Shown: piece by piece, positions 1 through 7,857 of the stretch
Position numbering within the stretch: position 1 is the stretch's first letter
Layout of the letters: each line of letters opens with the position of its first letter
NCBI RefSeq assembly: GCF_000442255.1
Contig: NZ_KE557275.1
Coordinates: 184,047 to 248,046, forward strand
Length of the DNA stretch: 64,000 nt
Origin: Salipiger mucosus DSM 16094
GTDB lineage: Bacteria; Pseudomonadota; Alphaproteobacteria; Rhodobacterales; Rhodobacteraceae
Direction of reading: 5' to 3'
Position numbers and translations under genes: made by a program
Notes under the pieces: generated by a model
The model's input: only the letters and a program-made list of their open reading frames with translations
What the model was told of the DNA's origin: nothing
Databases searched by the model: none

Positions 1-355
1 ACCGCAGGCGCAGCGACAGCCGCTTGCGCAGGCTGCGGCGGCGCGTCATCGGCTTGAGGTCGTAGCCCACGACCCGCAGGCCCATGCGCCGGCCCTCGCG
101 CGCGACACGGTCCGACAGGCCGCCCGCGTTGCGCAGCAGGACCAGGTCCGGCTGCGCGGCCTCCAGCGCCGCGCGCACCTCGGCCCGCGCGGGATCGCGG
201 CCCATGACCCGCGGCGCGACGTGGCGATGATCCTCCATCTCGACGGCCTCGGCGGCCAGCACCGTCACCCGGTGCCCGGCCTCGACCAGCGTGCGGGTCG
301 CGAAGAAGAGGTTTGTGTGGAACCGCGGGACGACGAAGAGGACCGAGGCGCCCAT
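1..355 (-). CDS. Glycosyltransferase-like protein, N-terminal part (cut by window edge)
   Basis: Partial gene; its C-terminal part lies left of the window. The visible 118 residues begin MGASVLFVVPRFHTN and continue with an alpha/beta pattern typical of the N-terminal Rossmann half of GT-B glycosyltransferases (hydrophobic strand, a loop with HTN, then a helix ending GHRVTVL). A second strand, PDLVLLRNAG, follows. The acceptor and donor cannot be told from this half. The ATG lies 5 bases after the nadE stop, with a weak GAGG-like ribosome site inside nadE's last codons, so the two are probably co-transcribed. An upstream in-frame start is possible because the frame stays open into nadE. Family assignment is by fold pattern only and moderately sure. 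Confidence 0.5.
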   Translation of the reverse strand, partial: MGASVLFVVPRFHTNLFFATRTLVEAGHRVTVLAAEAVEMEDHRHVAPRVMGRDPARAEVRAALEAAQPDLVLLRNAGGLSDRVAREGRRMGLRVVGYDLKPMTRRRSLRKRLSLRLR

Positions 356-359
356 CGCC

Positions 360-2018
360 TCAGCTTTCGTCGCGCCAGCGGTTCACCACCGGGTAGCGCC
401 GGTCCAGCCAGAAGGCCCGCTTCGACAGCCGCGCCCCCGGCGCCGCCTGGAAGCGCTTGTATTCCGAGATGTAGAGCAGGTGCTCGATCTTCTTGGCATC
501 GGAGCGCGAATGGCCCGCCGCCACGCAGTCGGCGATCGAGCCGTCGTCGTCCACGAGGATCTGCAGGATGCCGTCCAGCACCGGGTAGTCGGGCAGCGAG
601 TCGCTGTCCTTCTGGTCGGCGCGCAGCTCGGCCGAGGGCGGCTTCGAGATGATCCGCTCGGGGATCACCGCGCCATCGCCGCCCTGCATCCAGGGACGGT
701 GATTGTCGTTGCGCCAGCGGCAGATGTCGAAGACCCGCGTCTTGTAGAGGTCCTTGATCGGGTTGTAGCCGCCCGCCATGTCGCCGTAGATCGTGGCATA
801 GCCCACCGCCACCTCGGACTTGTTGCCGGTGGTCAGCAGCATCTCCCCGAACTTGTTCGACATCGCCATCAGCAGCAGCCCGCGCAGGCGCGACTGGATG
901 TTCTCCTCGGTCACGTCGGGCTCGCGCCCCTCGAAGAGCGGCGCCAGCGTCTCGGTGATCGCGTCACGGCCCGGCCCGATGGGCACGAAATCGTAGTGGC
1001 ACCCGAGGTTCTCCGCCGCCGCCTTGGCGTCCTCCAGCGAATGCTCCGAGGTGTATTCCGAGGGCAGCATCACGCAGCGCACGTTCCCGGCGCCCAGCGC
1101 ATCCACCGCGATGGTCGCCACCAGCGCCGAATCCACGCCGCCCGAAAGGCCCAGCAGCACCTTGCCGAAGCCCGTCTTGCGGCAGTAGTCGCGCAGCGCC
1201 AGAACCATCGCGTGATAGTCCTGCTCCATCGCGTCGGGGTGCACGGTGAAGTCGCCCTCCAGCGCGCGCCAGCCTTCGTCGGTGCGCTCGAGGTCGACAT
1301 GCGCCACGGCCTCCTCGAAGACCGGCAGCTGCAGCGCCACCGCCCCGTGCGGGTTCAGCACGAAGGAGCCGCCGTCGAAGACCTGGTCGTCCTGTCCGCC
1401 CACCATGTTGAGGTAGATCAGCGGCAGCCCGGTCTCGACCACGCGGGCGATCATCTTGTTGAGCCGCGTCTCGTACTTGTTGCGGAAGTAGGGCGAGCCG
1501 TTCGGCACCAGCAGGAACTCGGCCCCGGTCTCGGCCAGCGTCTCGGCCACGTCCTCGTACCAGGCATCCTCGCAGATCGGGCTGCCCAGCCGCGTGTTGC
1601 CCACCGCGTAGGGCCCGCCGATCTCGCCGCTGTCGAAGATCCGCAGCTCGTCGAAGACGTTGTAGTTGGGCAGGTGATGCTTGAAGACCGTCGTGACCAC
1701 CTTGCCGCCGGTGCAGATGCAGTAGGCGTTGAAAAGCTCGGTGCCCTCGATCCAGGGGCTGCCCACCGCCAGCGTCGGCCCGTCGGCGCAGTCCGCCGCC
1801 AGGTTCCGCACCGTCTCCATGCAGTCCAGCGTGAAGGTGTGCTTCATCGGCAGGTCCTGCGGGTTGTAGCCCGCCACGAACATCTCGGGCAGCGCCACCA
1901 TGTCGGCGCCCGCCGCCTTGCCCGCCTCCCAGGCCTCGCGGGCCCGGGCGGCATTGCCGGCCAGGTCGCCCACGATGGGATTGTACTGCGCGATGGTCAG
2001 GCGGAACCTGTCGGCCAT
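360..2018 (-). CDS. nadE: Glutamine-dependent NAD+ synthetase
   Basis: Catalyses the last step of NAD synthesis, amidating deamido-NAD with ATP and ammonia drawn from glutamine; cytosolic. The 552 residues show the usual two-domain form. An N-terminal nitrilase-type glutaminase carries Glu45 (in LPEMF), Lys113 (in FKHHLPNY) and Cys149 (in SPICED) as the expected catalytic triad. A C-terminal synthetase carries the ATP pyrophosphatase P-loop SGGVDSA at 292-298. The length is normal for the proteobacterial long form. It is transcribed away from the MORN-protein gene across a 147-base divergent gap and is followed after 5 bases by the glycosyltransferase gene. No oddity is seen. Confidence 0.95.
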   Translation of the reverse strand: MADRFRLTIAQYNPIVGDLAGNAARAREAWEAGKAAGADMVALPEMFVAGYNPQDLPMKHTFTLDCMETVRNLAADCADGPTLAVGSPWIEGTELFNAYCICTGGKVVTTVFKHHLPNYNVFDELRIFDSGEIGGPYAVGNTRLGSPICEDAWYEDVAETLAETGAEFLLVPNGSPYFRNKYETRLNKMIARVVETGLPLIYLNMVGGQDDQVFDGGSFVLNPHGAVALQLPVFEEAVAHVDLERTDEGWRALEGDFTVHPDAMEQDYHAMVLALRDYCRKTGFGKVLLGLSGGVDSALVATIAVDALGAGNVRCVMLPSEYTSEHSLEDAKAAAENLGCHYDFVPIGPGRDAITETLAPLFEGREPDVTEENIQSRLRGLLLMAMSNKFGEMLLTTGNKSEVAVGYATIYGDMAGGYNPIKDLYKTRVFDICRWRNDNHRPWMQGGDGAVIPERIISKPPSAELRADQKDSDSLPDYPVLDGILQILVDDDGSIADCVAAGHSRSDAKKIEHLLYISEYKRFQAAPGARLSKRAFWLDRRYPVVNRWRDES

Positions 2019-2165
2019 GGCCCTTGTCCTTCTCGGTCACATCCGGTGCCGACATAGCAGAACCACGCCCGAGGAAAAGCACCGCCGGGCAAAAGAGATT
2101 GCCCCTGCACAGGCCGTTGTTTACGTTTCGCGCAGCAGGAGATGGCATTGCGGCAAGGATCGGGC

Positions 2166-3659
2166 ATGAAGATCGCAGGCAGAGCCGTCGCGACGGCAGC
2201 GCTGCTGGCGCTGGCGGGCGTCGCGCTGGCGCAGGAGGACGATGAAGACATCGTCACCAAGCAGTACGACGACGGCGGCGTCTACGAGGGCACCTTCCAG
2301 GACGGGCTGCAGCACGGCACCGGCACCTACCGGCTGCCCAACGGCTACGAGTACGAAGGCGACTGGGTCGAGGGCGAGATCCGCGGCGAGGGCGTCGCGC
2401 GCTTCCCCAACGGCTCGGTCTACGAGGGCCAGTTCGCCAAGGGCAAGCCCGAGGGCGCCGGCCGCATCGTCTTTGCCGACGGCGGCACCTACGAGGGGCT
2501 CTGGCGCGACGGCAAGATCACCGGCAAGGGCGTCGCGGTCTACGCCAACGGCGTCCGCTACGAGGGCAACTTCCGCAACGCCCTGCACCACGGGCGCGGC
2601 ACCATGACCTCGCCCAACGGCTACACCTACGAGGGCGACTGGGTGAACGGCGTCAAGGAAGGCAACGCCACCATCACCTACCCCGACGGCTCGGTCTACG
2701 AGGGCCGCGTCGCCAACGGCCTGCGAGACGGCCGCGGCAAGCTCGAGATGGCCGACGGCCTCGTCTACGAGGGCATGTGGCGCGAGGGCCAGATCGACGG
2801 CGTCGGCACGCTCACCCAGCCCAACGGCGACGTCTACGAGGGCGAACTGGTCGAGGGTCGCCGCGACGGCGAAGGCAAGGTCACCTATGCCAACGGCGAC
2901 GTCTACGAGGGCCACTTCGAGAACGACCAGCGCCACGGGCAGGGCACCTTCACCGGGCAGGACGGCTACCGCTATTCCGGCGAATGGGTCTCGGGCCAGA
3001 TCGAGGGACAGGGCACCGTGACCTACCCCGACGGCTCGGTCTACGAGGGCGAATTCGTCGGCGATCTCGCCAACGGCGTGGGCAAGATCACCTACCCCGA
3101 CGGCTCCACCTACGAGGGCGACTGGGTCGACGGCGTGATCGAGGGCTCGGGCCGCGCGGTCTATGCCAACGGCCTCGTCTACGAGGGCGAATTCGAGAAC
3201 GCCCGCAACGAGGGACAGGGCGTCATGACCTATCCCGACGGCTACCGCTACGAAGGCGAATGGCAGGACGGCCAGCGCCACGGCCAGGGCACCGCCACCT
3301 ACCCCGACGGCACCGTCTACGAGGGCGCGTTCCGCGACGGCCAGCGCCACGGGCGCGGCACCATCGTCATGCCCGACGGATTCCGCTATGAAGGGGAATG
3401 GGAGAACGGCGAGATCAGCGGCCAGGGCGTCGCGACCTACGCCAACGGAGATGTCTACGAGGGCATGTTCGCGGACGGCAAGCGCCAGGGCGAAGGCACC
3501 ATGCGCTATGCCAGTGGGGAGGAGACCACGGGCGAATGGGTCAACGGAGTGCTGACCACCGACACGCCGGTGCAGACCGACGACGCGGAGGCCGAAGGCG
3601 ACGGGACCGGATCGGACCAGCAGGCGGACTCCGCGGGCGAGGAGTCTGCGGACAACTGA
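2166..3659 (+). CDS. Exported MORN-repeat protein
   Basis: The 497-residue protein starts with a clear Sec signal peptide (MKIAGRAVATAALLALAG, cleavage near VALAQ). Most of the rest is about 18 MORN units of 23 residues with the core YEGxWxxGxxxGxGxxxxxNG, plus a degenerate last unit (TTGEW). It ends in an acidic tail rich in D, E and G. MORN repeats form elongated beta-hairpin arrays that bind lipids or proteins; the ligand here is unknown. ATG at 2166 is chosen because it opens the signal peptide and has AAGGATC just upstream; an earlier in-frame start at 2142 would spoil the signal. Its stop overlaps the likely start of the downstream sensor gene, which suggests a shared transcript. The 69-bp DNA period keeps several other frames open, and these are not genes. 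Confidence 0.85.
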   Translation: MKIAGRAVATAALLALAGVALAQEDDEDIVTKQYDDGGVYEGTFQDGLQHGTGTYRLPNGYEYEGDWVEGEIRGEGVARFPNGSVYEGQFAKGKPEGAGRIVFADGGTYEGLWRDGKITGKGVAVYANGVRYEGNFRNALHHGRGTMTSPNGYTYEGDWVNGVKEGNATITYPDGSVYEGRVANGLRDGRGKLEMADGLVYEGMWREGQIDGVGTLTQPNGDVYEGELVEGRRDGEGKVTYANGDVYEGHFENDQRHGQGTFTGQDGYRYSGEWVSGQIEGQGTVTYPDGSVYEGEFVGDLANGVGKITYPDGSTYEGDWVDGVIEGSGRAVYANGLVYEGEFENARNEGQGVMTYPDGYRYEGEWQDGQRHGQGTATYPDGTVYEGAFRDGQRHGRGTIVMPDGFRYEGEWENGEISGQGVATYANGDVYEGMFADGKRQGEGTMRYASGEETTGEWVNGVLTTDTPVQTDDAEAEGDGTGSDQQADSAGEESADN

Positions 3660-4915
3660 CCCGGCTGCGCGGCGGCCTGCTGGCGGCCGCGCTCTGCCTG
3701 CTCTGGGCGCTCGCCCCGCAACAGGCCGCAGCCCAGGACGAGGCCGAGGCCGACGAGCTGCGCCTCGGCGTGCTGGCCTATCGCGGCTGGGACAGCGCGC
3801 ATAACGACTGGCAGCCTCTCGCGCGCTACCTCTCGGATCGTCTCGGCGGCCGCACGGTGCGGCTGGTGCCGGTGACGCTCAGCTCGGCCGCCCTGCTGAT
3901 CGAGACCGGCGCGATCCAGTTCCTCGCCACCAACCCCGGCCACTACCTCACCCTTGCCGAGACCTACCCGATGAGCGTGCTGGCCACCCGCGCCCGGCGC
4001 CTCTCGGACGGCAGTCGCGCCACCGCCTTCGGCAGCGTGCTGGTCGCCCGCCGGGGCAGCGGGCTCGATTCCTACTCCGACGTCGCGGGCATCCGGCTCG
4101 CGGCAGTCAGCCCGCGCGCCTTCGGCGGCTTCCAGACCGCCTGGTACGAGGCGCGCGAACAGGGCATCGACCTGCGCGCTGCGCCCTCCGAGATCGTGCA
4201 CCTCGGCTTCCCGATGGACCGCGTGGTCGAGGCGGTGCTGGCGGGTGACGCCGACATCGGCATCGTCCGCAGCGGGCTGATCGAGGGCATGATCCGCGAG
4301 GGCCGGCTCGACCCCGACGCCATCGAGACGCTGGACCCCGGCGCCAGCTACACCCATCCCGACGCGGTCAGCACCCGGCTCTGGCCCGAATGGCCCTTCG
4401 CCGCCGTCTCGGGCACCGACGACGCGCTTGTCGATGCCGTCGCGCTCGCCCTGCTGCAAAGCGCCGAAAGCGAGCTCACCGACATCTGGCGCGCCCCGGT
4501 CAGCTACCTGCCCGTGCGCCGCCTGCTCGACGCCTACACCGCCGCGGTCCAGCCCGCCCCCGGCCCCGCGCGCGCCCTCGCCCCCTGGGCCGCCGCGGCG
4601 CTGGTGACGCTCGGGCTGCTGGCCCTGCTGGCGCTGCGCTTCCGCCACCGCCTGCCGGCCCTGCCCCTGCCCCGTGGCGCGGCCGCCGACGCCCTGCCCG
4701 AGGTCAGCCTCACCCGCCGCGAACGGCAGGTGCTGACCCTGGTGAGCCGCGGCCTCTCCAGCAAGGAAATCGCAACCGATCTGGGCATCAGTCCCAAGAC
4801 CGTCGAGTTCCACCGCTCGAACCTGCTGCACAAGTTCGATGTGCGCAGCGCTGCACAACTCGTCAGCGTCGCGGGCAACATGGTGCGCGGAAGCAGAGAT
4901 CCGGACCCGACCTAG
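3656..4915 (+). CDS. Membrane one-component regulator: PhnD-like sensor, TM helix, LuxR-type HTH
   Basis: Numbering from the proposed start gives 419 residues. A signal sequence (about 1-26, ending QQAAAQ) is followed by a periplasmic solute-binding-like domain (about 35-295) of the PhnD type: LRLGVLAYRGWD, LATNPGHYL, DADIGIVRSG. A single helix spans 309-327 (PWAAAALVTLGLLALLAL). A LuxR/FixJ-type HTH at about 352-405 contains LTRRERQVL and SSKEIATDLGISPKTVEFH. No kinase or receiver domain is present, so it would sense outside and bind DNA inside. No ATG, GTG or TTG fits the signal peptide. The best start is CTG at 3656, overlapping the MORN stop as CTGA with GAGGAG 11 bases upstream; the in-frame ATG at 3536 would add 40 Arg-rich residues before the signal. 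The domain calls are firm, the start uncertain. Confidence 0.8.
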   Translation: MTRLRGGLLAAALCLLWALAPQQAAAQDEAEADELRLGVLAYRGWDSAHNDWQPLARYLSDRLGGRTVRLVPVTLSSAALLIETGAIQFLATNPGHYLTLAETYPMSVLATRARRLSDGSRATAFGSVLVARRGSGLDSYSDVAGIRLAAVSPRAFGGFQTAWYEAREQGIDLRAAPSEIVHLGFPMDRVVEAVLAGDADIGIVRSGLIEGMIREGRLDPDAIETLDPGASYTHPDAVSTRLWPEWPFAAVSGTDDALVDAVALALLQSAESELTDIWRAPVSYLPVRRLLDAYTAAVQPAPGPARALAPWAAAALVTLGLLALLALRFRHRLPALPLPRGAAADALPEVSLTRRERQVLTLVSRGLSSKEIATDLGISPKTVEFHRSNLLHKFDVRSAAQLVSVAGNMVRGSRDPDPT

Positions 4916-5037
4916 GGTTTTCCCGGGGTCGTTTTCGGGCAGAAATCACGGGTTTCGGCCGGTTCGCACCTCGCCCGCCCCGTGCCACCGTGTTCCGACC
5001 GGGCGCTCTGCCCGTGCAAGGAATGGGAGGAACCGAG

Positions 5038-5502
5038 ATGATTTCGAGACGCATTTTCGCGATGGTCGCCCTGGCCGGAACGGCCTTGGCCGCCACGGCA
5101 CCGCAGGTCTCCGCGCAGGGCGCGGGCTACGACAAGCAGAAGGTGGTCTATCACATCAACTACAACGGCGGCGACGACAACAAGTCCTACAAGGGCGCGC
5201 TGCGCAACATCCAGAACCACATCAACGCCGTCGGCGCCGAGAACCTCGAGGTGAAGGTGGTGATGCACGGCAACGGCCTCGGCCTGCTCATGGCCGCCAA
5301 GGAGGACGACCGCCTGCAGACCTCGGTCGGCTCGCTCAAGTCGCAGAACGTCGGCTTCAACGTCTGCGCCAATACCCTCAAGGGCCGGAACATCGACTAT
5401 TCGAACGATCTCTACGACGTCTGGGAAGAGGACATCGTCCCCTCGGGCGTGGCCGAGTTGTCGAAGCTCCAGCAGCAGGGCTACACCTACATCAAGCCCT
5501 GA
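5038..5502 (+). CDS. Periplasmic DsrE/DsrF-like protein
   Basis: A 154-residue protein with a signal peptide (MISRRIFAMVALAGTALAA, cleavage near QVSAQ). The mature part matches the DsrE-like fold: a strand at VVYHINYNGGDD, a strand at LEVKVVMHGNGLGLL, and a single conserved-type cysteine in VGFNVCANTLKG. DsrE proteins carry or exchange sulfur or act in sulfur-relay chemistry; exported members are common in Proteobacteria and mostly uncharacterised. The start is set by a strong GGGAGGA site just ahead of ATG 5038. It follows the PhnD-LuxR regulator by 122 bases and is a candidate target of that regulator (inference). A GC hairpin follows the stop. Confidence 0.75.
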   Translation: MISRRIFAMVALAGTALAATAPQVSAQGAGYDKQKVVYHINYNGGDDNKSYKGALRNIQNHINAVGAENLEVKVVMHGNGLGLLMAAKEDDRLQTSVGSLKSQNVGFNVCANTLKGRNIDYSNDLYDVWEEDIVPSGVAELSKLQQQGYTYIKP

Positions 5503-5511
5503 AACGGGTCG

Positions 5512-5536
5512 CGGGGCGGGTCCGGAATCCGCCCCG
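5512..5536 (+). terminator. GC-rich hairpin after the DsrE-like gene
   Basis: CGGGGCGG (5512-5519) pairs with CCGCCCCG (5529-5536) around a TCCGGAA-containing loop, nine bases after the stop codon. There is no T-run, so it may slow or stabilise the 3' end rather than act as a classic intrinsic terminator. Confidence 0.4.
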
Positions 5537-5563
5537 ACCGGCCGCCCGGCGCCCCTCGTGGCG

Positions 5564-5627
5564 CGAACCGTACGGTTCGGCCTCGGGGGCCTGTCCGAAC
5601 CGTACGAAAACCCCGTACGACCCGTAC
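5564..5627. promoter_or_regulatory. CGTACG palindrome cluster between convergent genes
   Basis: A perfect 16-bp palindrome, CGAACCGTACGGTTCG (5564-5579), is followed by a partial direct copy CGAACCGTACG (5596-5606), another CGTACG (5614-5619) and CGTAC (5623-5627). The segment lies between the ends of the DsrE-like gene and the photolyase gene, an unexpected place for an operator. It could be a protein-binding site or a paired RNA 3' end. The sequence pattern is certain and the function unknown. Confidence 0.5.
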
Positions 5628-5637
5628 ATGAGCCACC

Positions 5638-7164
5638 TCACACGGTCTCGCCCGCGCTCATCCTGTCGAGGAACTCGCCCGCCTCGCGCAGCACCGTCTC
5701 GCGCTTGTCCTCGTTCATGCGGTCCCAGGTGCGATACATCTGCGCCATGCGCGGATTCTCCTCGAACCTGTCCCGGTGCCGGTCGAGGAAATGCCAATAC
5801 AACAGGTTGAAAGGACAGGCATTTTCGCCGGTCTTGGCCTTCACGCTGTAATGGCAGTCGCGGCAGTAATCCGACATCCGGTCGATGTAGTTCCCCGACG
5901 AGACATAGGGCTTCGACGCGACGATTCCCCCGTCCGCGAACTGCGTCATCCCGATGGTGTTGGCCGTCATCACCCACTCGAAGGCATCCACGTAGCTGGC
6001 CATGTACCACTCATGCACCTGCTGCGGGTTAAGCCCTGAAATCAAAGAGAAATTCCCCGTCACCATGAGCCGCTGGATGTGGTGCGCATAGGCATGTTCG
6101 CGGGTCTGATCCACCGCGTGCGACAGGCAATTCATCCGCGTTTCCCCGCCCCAGAACAGCCCCGGCAGGCTCCTCTGGTGGTTCAGCGCATTGCGCCGCG
6201 CATACTCCGGCCCCTGCAGGAAATAGATCCCCCGAATGTACTCCCGCCACCCGATGATCTGCCGAATGAACCCTTCAACCGCGTTCAAGGGCGCCGTTCC
6301 ATCGCGCCAAGCCTCCTCCGTCGCGCGGCAGACCTCCATCGGCGAGAGCAGCCCGATGTTCAGATAAGGCGACAGAACCGCGTGGTAGAGATGCGCGTTC
6401 TCGCGCAGCATCGCGTCCTGGTAGTCGCCGAATTTCGGCAGCGCATTCTTGATGAAATGCGCCAGCGCGCGGCGCGCCTGAGCCGGATCCGTGGCGTAGT
6501 GGAACGGCCGCAAATCACCGAAATTGTTCGGGAATTTCGCCTCCACGAGATCGAGCACCTCCTCGACCGTCTCGTCCGGCGTGAACTGCATCGGCCCGCC
6601 GAAGTCGATGCCCTCCGGCGGCGGCTTGCGGTTCTCGCTGTCGTAATTCCACTGCCCGCCGGCCGGGTCGTCGCCCTCCATCAGCAGCCCGGTTCGCCGC
6701 CGCATGTCGCGGTAGAAATACTCCATCCGCAGGGCCTTGCGCCCCTCGGCCCAGCTCTCGAAATCCCTGTGCGAGGCGAGGAACCGGTCGTCCTCGAGCA
6801 TCCGCACCTCGAGCGGCATCTCGCCCAGCGCCTCGATCAGGCGCCATTCGCCGGGCTCCGTCGCGATCACCTCGCGCGCACCGGTCTCCTCGGCCCGCCG
6901 CAGCAGCTCGCCTGGGATCGACCCGGCATTCTCGGTGTCGTCCAGCTGGGTGTAGCGCAGGTCCCATCCGGCCTCGCGCAGGCGGGCGGCGAACTTGCGC
7001 ATCGCCGCAAAGATCAGCGCGATTTTCTTTGGATGATGAGGTACATAGTCGGTCTCGGCCGCCACTTCGGCCATGACCACGACGTCGTTGTCACGATCCG
7101 CCTCGCGCAGCGCGGCGAGGTCCTCGGACAGCTGGTCGCCCAGCACCAGCACCAGCCGGCTCAC
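5638..7164 (-). CDS. FeS-type cryptochrome/photolyase
   Basis: A 508-residue flavoprotein of the FeS-BCP (CryPro, PhrB) branch, which repairs (6-4) photoproducts or acts as a blue-light sensor. It begins MSRLVLVLGDQLSEDL, the usual N-terminus of this family. The four cysteines expected to bind the [4Fe-4S] cluster are visible: one in MNCLSH, two in YCRDC and one in ENACPF, with the FAD-side motif GLNPQQVHEWYM and the segment NTIGMTQFADGG between. Length fits the family (about 510). The start is GTG 7164, which overlaps the SDR stop as GTGA, so the two are translationally coupled. A longer open frame upstream runs through the SDR gene and is not used. Substrate specificity cannot be decided from sequence. 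Confidence 0.9.
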   Translation of the reverse strand: MSRLVLVLGDQLSEDLAALREADRDNDVVVMAEVAAETDYVPHHPKKIALIFAAMRKFAARLREAGWDLRYTQLDDTENAGSIPGELLRRAEETGAREVIATEPGEWRLIEALGEMPLEVRMLEDDRFLASHRDFESWAEGRKALRMEYFYRDMRRRTGLLMEGDDPAGGQWNYDSENRKPPPEGIDFGGPMQFTPDETVEEVLDLVEAKFPNNFGDLRPFHYATDPAQARRALAHFIKNALPKFGDYQDAMLRENAHLYHAVLSPYLNIGLLSPMEVCRATEEAWRDGTAPLNAVEGFIRQIIGWREYIRGIYFLQGPEYARRNALNHQRSLPGLFWGGETRMNCLSHAVDQTREHAYAHHIQRLMVTGNFSLISGLNPQQVHEWYMASYVDAFEWVMTANTIGMTQFADGGIVASKPYVSSGNYIDRMSDYCRDCHYSVKAKTGENACPFNLLYWHFLDRHRDRFEENPRMAQMYRTWDRMNEDKRETVLREAGEFLDRMSAGETV

Positions 7165-7826
7165 CAGACAACCTCCTTGCCGGCCCAGTCGTAGAAACGC
7201 CCGGTATCCTTGGGCGTCAGCCCGTCGATCACGCCCAGCAGGTTGCGTGCCGCCTCGGACGGCGGGACCGAGCTGTGCCGGCCGAGGTATTTCTCGGTAA
7301 AGGGCGTCGCCACAGTCCCCGGATGCAGCGCCACGCAGGCCAGCTGCTTGTGTGTCCGCGCCAGCTCGATCGCCGCGGTGTGCACGAGCTGGTTCAGCGC
7401 CGCCTTGGCCGTGCGATAGGAATACCACCCGCCGATGCGGTTGTCACCGATGCTGCCGACCCGCGCCGAGAGCGCGGCAAAGACCGCCGGACGGTCGCGC
7501 GGCAGCAGCGGCAGGACGTGTTTCAGCACCAGCGCCGGCCCCATGGCGTTCAGCGCGACCTGGTCCATGAAAGCCTTTGGATCCAGAGACTTGATCGTCT
7601 TCTCCGGCGTGGCGCCATCGATCTCGAGCGCGCCAGTGGTCACGAGCACGAGGTCATAGGGCCCCTCGAGCGCCCCCAGCGCCGCGGCGACGCTATCCTC
7701 GTCCGTCACGTCCAGCCCGTCGCCCGAGCGCGAGAGCCCGGTGACCGCCACGCCCCGCGCGGCGAGCGCGGCGGAGAGCGCCGTGCCGATGCCGCCACTG
7801 GCGCCGATGATGAGTGCCTTTTCCAT
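7161..7826 (-). CDS. Short-chain dehydrogenase/reductase
   Basis: A 221-residue classical-type SDR. The nucleotide-binding glycine motif is GASGGIG at residues 8-14, and the active-site YxxxK is in WYSYRTAKAALNQ. It resembles the CsgA/C-factor-like SDRs found next to FeS photolyases in Rhodobacterales (family knowledge). Its substrate is unknown. It precedes the photolyase gene with a 4-base overlap, implying co-translation and perhaps a link to photoprotection. It is followed upstream, on the same strand, by the end of the nitrate locus after 31 bases. Confidence 0.85.
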   Translation of the reverse strand: MEKALIIGASGGIGTALSAALAARGVAVTGLSRSGDGLDVTDEDSVAAALGALEGPYDLVLVTTGALEIDGATPEKTIKSLDPKAFMDQVALNAMGPALVLKHVLPLLPRDRPAVFAALSARVGSIGDNRIGGWYSYRTAKAALNQLVHTAAIELARTHKQLACVALHPGTVATPFTEKYLGRHSSVPPSEAARNLLGVIDGLTPKDTGRFYDWAGKEVVW

Positions 7827-7857
7827 GGCAGGCGAGCTAGCGGCGCCCGCCCCCGCT

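Noticed and set aside
2242-3400. 69-bp periodic DNA, possible CRISPR-like or tandem-repeat array
   Set aside because: The period is the 23-codon MORN unit of one protein; units are diverged, with no spacers.
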